Assembly (NCBI GenBank): GCA_903643055.1
Contig: CAHJWV010000025.1
Span: forward strand, 1-5,307
DNA from: Burkholderiales bacterium
GTDB lineage: Bacteria; Pseudomonadota; Gammaproteobacteria; Burkholderiales; Burkholderiaceae
Direction: 5' to 3'
DNA length: 5,307 nucleotides
Shown: piece by piece, positions 1-4,834 of the stretch
Numbering within the stretch: position 1 is the stretch's first letter
Layout: every line of letters begins with the position of its first letter
The notes under the pieces: generated by a model
Database searches by the model: none
What the model was told of the DNA's origin: nothing
Seen by the model: the letters and a program-made list of their open reading frames with translations, nothing else
Program-made: the position numbers and the translations under genes

Positions 1-322
1 AGATGTACGAATTGGTCGCGGTGCGAATCATCATGTTCGTGTCCACATCGACGTTCTTCGGCTTCAGGTAGAAGACGTTGTCGCGACGACTCAGATCCCA
101 GCCACTGCTGAAGCCAGTGCTGTAGTCGAGGATTTTTTCTTCAGCACTCAATTCGATCTGGGTGCTGATACCCAGGCCGGCACGCACCGGGTAGATGCGG
201 TCGGGCTGGTACTCGTACATCTGGACAGTCTGCGCAAAGGCGCAGGGCGCGGCGCTGACGATGATTGCGCATGCCGCAGCCACCAGCGCTTGTCGGCGGT
301 TATTGGATTGTTGTGATTTCAT
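1..322 (-). CDS. virB9: VirB9, type IV secretion outer-membrane core protein (N-terminal 107 residues, cut by the window edge)
   Basis: The visible part begins with a Sec signal peptide: a basic n-region ending in NRR, a hydrophobic stretch rich in A, V and I, and a probable cleavage after AFA at residue 30. The mature part starts QTVQMYEYQPDRIYPVR and continues with a segment containing GLGISTQIEL, EEKILDYSTG, NVFYLKPKNVDVDTN and MMIRTATNSY, which is the conserved N-terminal domain of the VirB9/TrbG/CagX family. VirB9 binds VirB7 and VirB10 to build the periplasmic and outer-membrane ring of the T4SS channel. The start ATG overlaps the virB8 stop (ATGA, 319-322), so translation is probably coupled; a GGGA lies rather far upstream. 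About 60% of the protein lies beyond base 1. The family call is firm. Assignment to the X-T4SS class rests on the neighbouring virB7 and on resemblance recalled from Xanthomonas VirB9. Confidence 0.93.
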   Translation of the reverse strand, partial: MKSQQSNNRRQALVAAACAIIVSAAPCAFAQTVQMYEYQPDRIYPVRAGLGISTQIELSAEEKILDYSTGFSSGWDLSRRDNVFYLKPKNVDVDTNMMIRTATNSYI

Positions 323-1293
323 CGGCGGCGCGTTCCCTGATTGATGCCCGTCGGCGCGACGGCTGGGGCGATGGGCGCAGCGACGTCGGGTGCCCCGAAA
401 CTGGGTGGGGGAGGAGTGGTTGACATGACGGGCTGCGCGGGGGGCGCCACTGCTTGCACACCACCGGCGATCTCCGGTCGGGCATCGGCGCCTGACGGGA
501 GCGCCGCGCCGGGCATCGTGGGCCCGCTTTCGGCGGGCTTGAGACTGGTAAGGATTTCCTCGGGCGGCGACGAGGCGTAATCGGTGTCTACGCGATAGTC
601 GGTCACCTGAAAACCAAGCGGATTCTCGATCCGCTGCTGCTCGTCCATCTTGAGGTTCGACTTGTAGGTGAACGCCATCGTTACGATCTTGCTGTCCAGC
701 GGCTGCGAGGTGCCGTTCTGCTTGTTGTAGACACTGCGCTGGAAGCGCACTGTGGCGCCCTTGGGAGTCTCGCCGCTGCCGCCGCCGATCAAGGTGATGC
801 TGAGGATGCGGACGCGGATTGCCCTGTCCTTGCCGTACAAGGTGTAAGGGTTGGCTGGATTTCCCGACGAGTACAGGTTCGTGTAGCCGCCGGAGACATT
901 GGCGGACGACATGGTGAGCACCGTGGTCCAGTCACGCAAGTTGGTGAGCGCGAGATCGTAGGATTCGCGAGCCAACACGAAGTGAGCAACGTTGCTGCGG
1001 TTGATTGCTTCGCTCGTGGTGATGCGCTGCAGGGCGGCATCGTCAGTCAAGCGCGCAGCAGTGCTGGTGCCTGTGTATGCGTCAGCAATGACCAGGTACG
1101 GCACTTTTTCCTTGAGCGGCAGCACATAGAAGTAGCCGCCCAGTAGCACCAGCGACATCACGACGGCGCTGCCCGCCACCCACCATGCGCGCCGCTCGCT
1201 GCGTCGCGCAATGTCAGCAATGGTCAACTCAAAGTTGACCGATTGAGTGATTGCTTCGTCGATCTTCGAGGTCGACGCTTTCTTGCCGAACAT
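319..1293 (-). CDS. virB8: VirB8, inner-membrane T4SS assembly protein with a long proline/alanine-rich tail
   Basis: This 324-residue protein has the VirB8 layout: a short cytoplasmic N-terminus (1-36), one membrane segment (about 37-58, hydrophobic, ending YFYVLPLK), then a periplasmic NTF2-like domain (about 62-240). The domain contains PYLVIAD, the SYDLALTNLRDW helix, and the family signature NPLGFQVTDYRVD at 224-236. VirB8 links the inner-membrane complex to the channel and is essential in characterised T4SSs. Residues from about 250 on form a tail rich in P, A, G and S (for example TTPPPPSFGAP), so the protein is some 80-90 residues longer than a typical VirB8 of about 230-240. Its ATG shares one base with the virB7 stop (TGATG), with no clear Shine-Dalgarno of its own, so coupling is likely. 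Third codon positions are less GC-rich than in apbC at the right of the window. Confidence 0.95.
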   Translation of the reverse strand: MFGKKASTSKIDEAITQSVNFELTIADIARRSERRAWWVAGSAVVMSLVLLGGYFYVLPLKEKVPYLVIADAYTGTSTAARLTDDAALQRITTSEAINRSNVAHFVLARESYDLALTNLRDWTTVLTMSSANVSGGYTNLYSSGNPANPYTLYGKDRAIRVRILSITLIGGGSGETPKGATVRFQRSVYNKQNGTSQPLDSKIVTMAFTYKSNLKMDEQQRIENPLGFQVTDYRVDTDYASSPPEEILTSLKPAESGPTMPGAALPSGADARPEIAGGVQAVAPPAQPVMSTTPPPPSFGAPDVAAPIAPAVAPTGINQGTRRR

Positions 1294-1757
1294 CAGCGCG
1301 GGACGGGTGCAACCTGCGTGGCGCCCGTGCTCTGGACGAGGATTCGCTTGCCATCGGCCACCACCGATACGCCCTGCGGCGCATAGATGGCGCTGAGTTC
1401 ACTTACGGCGGACTGGAGGTCGTTCGTCCGAAGTTGGGCAATGGGTTGATACAGCGTGAAATCCGAACCCAATTGATAGGTCAACTGCAGCCCGTTGTCC
1501 GCTGCCCAACGCTTGAGCATGGTCCGAAGCGTCGCGTCCATTGGCGACGCATAGAACGTATATGCGGGGGAGAGTGGGATCTCGGTGGGCGAATTCTGAA
1601 ACCGGTTTACCGGCGTCCAGGAGCCACCATAGTCCTTGGGTGCGGGTGCACCGCACCCAGCGAGTGTGACCAAAGCAGGCAACGCCACATACGCCAAAAG
1701 GCGGTTTGCGACGCGCACACGATCACACGACGCAACTGTCTGCGCAATGTTACTCAC
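1293..1757 (-). CDS. virB7: VirB7-like outer-membrane lipoprotein with N0/TcpQ-like domain (X-T4SS type)
   Basis: The 154-residue product has a lipoprotein signal: basic residues at 13-19, a hydrophobic stretch, then a lipobox ending LAGC with the lipidated cysteine at 35. A short linker follows (APAPKDYGGSW, about 37-47), then NSPTEIPLSPAYTF and a globular domain (about 62-147) with PMDATLRTMLKRWAADNG and ELSAIYAPQGVSV. This layout, and my memory of the Xanthomonas citri VirB7 sequence (similar TEIPL, PMD.TL.TML.RWAAD and ELSA.YA.QGVSV blocks), indicate VirB7 with an N0 fold, the fold also found in secretins and TonB receptors and annotated by some as TcpQ. Classical VirB7 is only about 50 residues. 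It would anchor VirB9 in the outer membrane. The GTG start is supported by AGGGAG five bases upstream; a later GTG at codon 14 lacks such a site. It is the first gene of the visible operon, as in X. citri. Confidence 0.87.
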   Translation of the reverse strand: MSNIAQTVASCDRVRVANRLLAYVALPALVTLAGCGAPAPKDYGGSWTPVNRFQNSPTEIPLSPAYTFYASPMDATLRTMLKRWAADNGLQLTYQLGSDFTLYQPIAQLRTNDLQSAVSELSAIYAPQGVSVVADGKRILVQSTGATQVAPVPR

Positions 1758-1762
1758 CGAAA

Positions 1763-1768
1763 CTCCCT
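1763..1768 (-). promoter_or_regulatory. Ribosome binding site of virB7
   Basis: On the minus strand AGGGAG lies five bases before the GTG at 1757. It decides the non-ATG start of virB7 and is the only strong Shine-Dalgarno in the visible T4SS operon, so it may set translation of the coupled genes behind it. Confidence 0.6.
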
Positions 1769-1790
1769 GATATTTTTTGTATCTCTTTTT

Positions 1791-1819
1791 ATTCTAGATT
1801 AGAAAAATGGTGTTACGCC
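1791..1819 (-). promoter_or_regulatory. Possible virB operon promoter
   Basis: On the minus strand a TAGAAT (1791-1796) could act as a -10 box, with a poor -35 (GGCGTA, 1814-1819) 17 bases upstream. The surrounding stretch of about 60 bases is the most AT-rich in the window, as expected just before an operon. The predicted leader would be about 25 bases long. The weak -35 suggests that an activator may be needed, or that the true promoter lies elsewhere. I found no complete GTAAA-N5-GTAAA CpxR-type box here. Confidence 0.28.
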
Positions 1820-1820
1820 A
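1808..1820. repeat. 13-base imperfect dyad in the putative virB7 promoter
   Basis: TGGTGTTACGCCA reads as TGG-x-GT-T-AC-x-CCA: five of six pairs are complementary around a central T. It overlaps the proposed -35 of the virB operon, the position of a typical operator. No known regulator is recognised, and a dyad this short can arise by chance. Confidence 0.3.
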
Positions 1821-2050
1821 TTCGCGATCCGTGATGCCATCAGATTTGATGAGATTTCCAACGCTCTCGCGAGGTGCGAACGTTTGTGCCAGCGGCCTTG
1901 TGCTAGCGCGTTTGCGCATTTCGAACGTTGATTGACAGATCAATTTGAGCCGCCCCTCATCACATCCACTACACATCGAAGCGACTCTCGCGTTTCGATC
2001 TTGTGACGTGGGCGCGCAGACGACGTCCCGTGAAAGGCGGCGGGTTCAGC
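1821..2050. other. Intergenic stretch with no supported gene
   Basis: Together with the promoter zone this makes about 290 bases between virB7 and the LivG remnant. Open frames here are short, lack plausible ribosome sites and encode nothing recognisable. Visible structures are minor: the palindrome CTCGCGAG (1866-1873), two near-identical 9-mers TTGTGCCAG/TTGTGCTAG (1884-1892, 1898-1906), CGAACGTT twice (1877-1884, 1922-1929), and a five-pair hairpin TTGAT/ATCAA (1928-1943). Base composition is more even than in the coding regions on either side. It could hold one end of an acquired segment, but no att core or tRNA end is visible. Confidence 0.55.
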
Positions 2051-2364
2051 GTGACAAGCCTATGTTTTTCGGGTCTGCAATCGATACCTCGTGGCGCTCG
2101 ACAGCGTCTCGTTCGACGTGCAACGTGGCCAGATCCGCGGGCTGATCGGCCCAACGGCGCGGGCAGAGCACGCTGTTCAACTGTCTTTCGCGCCTTTATC
2201 CGTGCGATGCCGGCCGCATCCTGTTCGACGGCCGTGCGGTGTCGAGCCTGCCCCGGCACCGCATGGCCGCGCTCGGAATCGATTTCTACCCGATCGAGCG
2301 CATGCAGCTGGTGCGCTTCAACGGCGCACGCTTCGAGCCTTTCGGCAAGGTCCTCGGCGACTAA
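2051..2364 (+). pseudogene. Remnant of a liv-type ABC transporter: LivG ATPase 5' end joined to the 3' end of a substrate-binding protein gene
   Basis: Reading across frames gives a near-normal start of a branched-chain amino acid ABC ATPase (LivG class). Possible first codons (GTG 2051, TSLCFSGLQ) are followed after a frame change near 2085 by LVALDSVSFDVQRGQIRGLIGP. The Walker A that should read GPNGAGKST is broken by two missing bases (near 2151 and 2165). The frame then continues STLFNCLSRLYPCDAGRILF and DGRAVSSLPRHRMAALGI to 2280. LivG proteins next have the Q-loop region (typically GIxRTFQ). Here the frame instead runs straight into DFYPIERMQLVRFNGARF and EPFGKVLGD, then TAA (2362-2364), which resembles the extreme C-terminus of a periplasmic substrate-binding protein. 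An internal deletion in a liv operon followed by point decay explains this best. No functional ATPase can be made. The ABC part is firm from 2088; the extension to 2051 and the binding-protein call are less certain. Confidence 0.72.
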
Positions 2365-2440
2365 GCTGGTGCCATCGGAGCCGGGCGAATGGTGCGCGCC
2401 GGCGCGTGGGCATGCGCTGGCCACTAGACTGTCTGCCATT

Positions 2441-2446
2441 CAGGAG
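2441..2446 (+). promoter_or_regulatory. Ribosome binding site of apbC
   Basis: CAGGAG ends eight bases before the ATG at 2455 and fixes this start, which also matches the usual N-terminus of the family. No convincing -35/-10 pair is seen between the remnant's stop (2364) and this site; TAGACT at 2425 is a weak -10 candidate without a -35. Confidence 0.6.
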
Positions 2447-2454
2447 TTTCAGCA

Positions 2455-3546
2455 ATGGCAGTTACGCAAGCAGCGCTCTCGGACGCACTGCAGTCGGTTC
2501 CGGACCCCAACACCGGCAAGGATTTCGTCAGCACCAAGGCGTTGAAGAACGTGCGGATCGAGGGCGGCAGCGTGTCGTTCCAGATCGAGCTCGGCTACCC
2601 GGCGAAGAGCCAGCATGCGGCGCTGCGCGAGGCGCTCACCGCCGCGGCGAAGACGGTGCCCGGCGTGACCGGCGTGGCGATCGACATCACGACCAGGGTC
2701 ACGAGCCACGCCGTGCAGCGCGGCGTGCAACTGCTGCCCGGCGTGAAGAACATCGTGGCCGTGGCTTCGGGCAAGGGCGGCGTGGGCAAGAGCACCACCG
2801 CGGCCAACCTGGCGCTGGCGCTGGCGGCGGAAGGTGCCAGTGTCGGCCTGCTCGATGCCGATATCTACGGCCCGAGCCAGCCGATGATGATGGGCATCGC
2901 CGGCAAGCCGTCGAGCGACGACGGCAAGACCATGGCGCCGATGCTGGGGCACGGCGTGCAGGTGATGTCGATCGGTTTCCTGGTCGACGGCGACCAGGCC
3001 ATGATCTGGCGCGGCCCGATGGCGACGCAAGCGCTCGAGCAGCTGCTGCGCCAGACCAACTGGAAAGACCTCGACTACCTGATCGTCGACATGCCGCCCG
3101 GCACCGGCGACATCCAGCTCACGCTGAGCCAGCGCGTGCCGCTGACCGGCGCGGTGATCGTCACCACGCCGCAGGACATCGCGCTGCTCGATGCGAAGAA
3201 GGGCATCAAGATGTTCGAGAAGGTCGGCGTGCCGATCCTCGGCATCGTCGAGAACATGGCGGTGCACATCTGCTCGAACTGCGGCCACGTCGAGCACATC
3301 TTCGGCGCCGACGGGGGCAAGAAGATGGCGGCCGAATACGGCATGGAAGACCTGGGCGCGCTGCCGCTGGACATCGACATCCGGCTGCAGGCCGACAGCG
3401 GCACGCCGACCGTGGTGGCCGATCCCGATGGTGCCGTGGCCGGCATCTACAAGGCGATCGCGCGCCGCGTCGCGGTACGCATCGCGGAGCAGGCCAAGGA
3501 CTTCTCGGCGAAATTCCCGACCATCACCGTCAGCCAGAACACCTGA
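2455..3546 (+). CDS. apbC: Mrp/ApbC iron-sulfur cluster carrier ATPase
   Basis: The 363-residue protein has the full Mrp/NBP35 layout. An N-terminal MIP18-like domain (about 4-80) is followed by a deviant Walker A P-loop GKGGVGKST (106-114), with the signature lysine right after the first glycine. Then come the DADIYGPSQP switch region (134-143), the VDMPPGTGD Walker B-like motif (212-220), and a CxxC pair (C273, C276 in HICSNCGH) that bridges a 4Fe-4S cluster between two subunits. Family members bind a labile cluster in the cytoplasm and pass it to apo-proteins, with ATP hydrolysis tied to transfer. Length is normal and no key residue is missing. It stands alone, with decayed DNA upstream and a convergent gene downstream. 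Third codon positions are almost all G or C, typical of a resident, well-expressed gene. It could supply clusters to Fe-S enzymes such as the oxidoreductase at 4835, but that link is only inference. Confidence 0.97.
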   Translation: MAVTQAALSDALQSVPDPNTGKDFVSTKALKNVRIEGGSVSFQIELGYPAKSQHAALREALTAAAKTVPGVTGVAIDITTRVTSHAVQRGVQLLPGVKNIVAVASGKGGVGKSTTAANLALALAAEGASVGLLDADIYGPSQPMMMGIAGKPSSDDGKTMAPMLGHGVQVMSIGFLVDGDQAMIWRGPMATQALEQLLRQTNWKDLDYLIVDMPPGTGDIQLTLSQRVPLTGAVIVTTPQDIALLDAKKGIKMFEKVGVPILGIVENMAVHICSNCGHVEHIFGADGGKKMAAEYGMEDLGALPLDIDIRLQADSGTPTVVADPDGAVAGIYKAIARRVAVRIAEQAKDFSAKFPTITVSQNT

Positions 3547-3569
3547 GGCTCGAGGCTGCCGCTGCCGCT

Positions 3570-3590
3570 GCGGCCGATCACTCGGCCAGC
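3570..3590. terminator. Hairpin between convergent apbC and DUF4143 genes
   Basis: GGCCGA (3572-3577) and TCGGCC (3582-3587) pair perfectly around a four-base loop. Two further GC pairs are possible if A3588 bulges. It begins 26 bases after the apbC stop and covers the stop codon of the opposite gene. There is no T-tract on either side, so it is not a textbook intrinsic terminator; it may slow polymerase or protect 3' ends from both directions. Confidence 0.35.
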
Positions 3591-4735
3591 AGGTCGGGCA
3601 ATGCCCAGACCGGCACCACTTCTACGCGATCCCTGAGCGGAAAGCGTCTTTCCACCGGCGCCACGATCACGGTGCGCGTGGGCCGCAGGTCTTCGAGCGC
3701 ATGCCAGAAACCCTTGCTCACCGTCGGCGCTGCCGAGAACTTGACTTCGATGGCCAGGCGCCGGTGGCCGGCCTGCACCACGATGTCCATCTCCGCGCCG
3801 GCGGCCGTGCGATAGAAGCCCATATGGGCGCCTTCGGGCAGGTGGGCGGCCACCTGTTCCACCACGAAGCCTTCCCACGAAGCGCCCACGATCGGATGCC
3901 CCTGCAGGTCCGACAGGCTGGTGATGTTCAGCAGCGCGTGCAGCAGCCCGCTGTCGCGGATGTAGACCTTGGGCGACTTGACCAGACGTTTGCCGACATT
4001 GGGCAAGGAGGGTTCCAGCCGCCGCACCAGCATCGTGTCCACCAGCAGATCGAGATAGCGCGTGGCGGTGTTGTGGGACGCGCCACCCAGGGACAGGCCG
4101 AGTTGCGACGCATTGAACAACTGACCTTGCAGATGGGCCAGCATGCGCCAGAAGCGGTGCAGCGTGTCGGCCGCCACCCCCACGCCCAGTTGCGGCAGAT
4201 CGCGTTGCAGGAAAGTCTGGATGAAGTCCTGCCGCCATGCGTAGGCGAGGCGGTCGCTGGGCGCCAGCCAGGCGAGCGGAAAGCCGCCCCGGTGCCAGAG
4301 CTGTTGCAGCGTGGGCAGGTCGGCTGGCAGTTCGCTGGCCAGCAGCGGCGTCAGTTCGAGGTAACCCACCCGGCCCGCGAGCGACTCGGCGCGCTGGCGC
4401 AGCAACGCGCCACTCGCCGAGCCCAGCAGCAGGAAGCGGCCTGGGCGCCGGTCGGCGTCGATCTCGGGCCGCAGATGCGTGAACAGGTCGGGCTGCATCT
4501 GCACCTCGTCCAGCACCACGAGCTTGTCACGGTGCTGCGCCAGAAAGAGTTCCGGTTGCGCGAGTTGTGCGCGATCGGCCGGGCGTTCCAGGTCGAGCAC
4601 GAGTGCCTGCGGGTGGCGCGCCGCGACGGCCCGCGCCAGCGTGGTCTTGCCCACCTGGCGCGCGCCAAGCAACACGACGCCGGGATAAAAGTCCAGGCGT
4701 TCGTGCAGCAGGGGGCTCAGCTTGCGGTCTATCAT
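3578..4735 (-). CDS. AAA+ ATPase of the DUF4143 family with C-terminal PD-(D/E)xK-like motif
   Basis: The 385-residue product has an N-terminal ATPase domain with Walker A GARQVGKTT (24-32), Walker B LVVLDEVQ (72-79) and a GSAS sensor motif (105-108). The DUF4143 region follows (about 165-335), including the winged-helix-like part and SPKVYIRDSGLLHALL (254-269). The C-terminal part has E315, D317 and ExK (E330, K332) in GAEMDIVV...LAIEVKFS, the spacing of a PD-(D/E)xK nuclease-like fold. The family is widespread, found singly in bacteria and archaea, and its cellular role is poorly defined. I chose ATG 4735 because the family usually starts a few residues before RxLxPLL, and AAGG lies just before it. 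The frame stays open to 5248, but that part is antisense to the oxidoreductase gene and is not coding. Length is normal and motifs are intact. Convergent with apbC and divergent from the gene at 4835. Confidence 0.92.
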   Translation of the reverse strand: MIDRKLSPLLHERLDFYPGVVLLGARQVGKTTLARAVAARHPQALVLDLERPADRAQLAQPELFLAQHRDKLVVLDEVQMQPDLFTHLRPEIDADRRPGRFLLLGSASGALLRQRAESLAGRVGYLELTPLLASELPADLPTLQQLWHRGGFPLAWLAPSDRLAYAWRQDFIQTFLQRDLPQLGVGVAADTLHRFWRMLAHLQGQLFNASQLGLSLGGASHNTATRYLDLLVDTMLVRRLEPSLPNVGKRLVKSPKVYIRDSGLLHALLNITSLSDLQGHPIVGASWEGFVVEQVAAHLPEGAHMGFYRTAAGAEMDIVVQAGHRRLAIEVKFSAAPTVSKGFWHALEDLRPTRTVIVAPVERRFPLRDRVEVVPVWALPDLLAE

Positions 4736-4834
4736 CCTTGTATTCTGGCTATGCCATGGACAATATTCAAGGAATGACTGAGGCATCGATCGACAGGCGT
4801 TGACGTACTCGGCGCCACAACCAACACTACGCTG
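4736..4834. promoter_or_regulatory. Divergent intergenic region between the DUF4143 ATPase and the YdeP-like gene
   Basis: These 99 bases must hold, or lie near, start signals for both genes. On the minus strand TTGAAT and CAGAAT are spaced 17 apart just before the ATPase start, but they would leave almost no leader. On the plus strand TTGACG (4800-4805) is a good -35-like hexamer, without a good -10 at the right distance. Both assignments are weak; only the divergent layout is firm. Confidence 0.35.

Noticed and set aside
1877..1929. Short repeats (CGAACGTT twice; TTGTGCCAG/TTGTGCTAG), considered as an att site, iterons or operator array
   Set aside because: They are only 8-9 bases long, few and irregularly spaced. 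No integrase, replication gene or tRNA end is present to support such a role.
1932..1937. Perfect TTGACA -35 hexamer on the plus strand
   Set aside because: The bases 16-18 further on (around CCTCAT) do not resemble a -10 box, and no intact gene follows. The hexamer lies inside a small TTGAT/ATCAA hairpin and is probably chance.
1794..1976. A 60-residue minus-strand frame upstream of virB7, considered as a small immunity or regulator gene
   Set aside because: It has no signal peptide, lipobox, helix-turn-helix or ribosome site, and its end overlaps the AT-rich promoter zone of virB7.
2449..3297. A 282-residue minus-strand open frame inside apbC
   Set aside because: It is antisense to a clearly conserved gene, and its histidine/arginine/aspartate-rich composition is typical of reverse frames of GC-rich genes.
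2091..3815. A 574-residue plus-strand open frame beginning in the liv remnant
   Set aside because: It runs through apbC in a different frame and gives R/A/G/H-rich sequence without domains. This is a typical high-GC shadow; only its first residues (LDSVSFDVQRG...) belong to a real, broken gene.
3191..4777. A 528-residue plus-strand open frame over the end of apbC and the ATPase gene
   Set aside because: It is out of frame with apbC and antisense to the ATPase, with arginine- and serine-rich low-complexity translation and no start signals.
4756..4803. A 15-codon plus-strand mini-frame (MDNIQGMTEASIDRR) ahead of the YdeP-like gene, considered as a leader peptide
   Set aside because: There is no Shine-Dalgarno, no run of regulatory codons and no attenuator-like hairpins after it.
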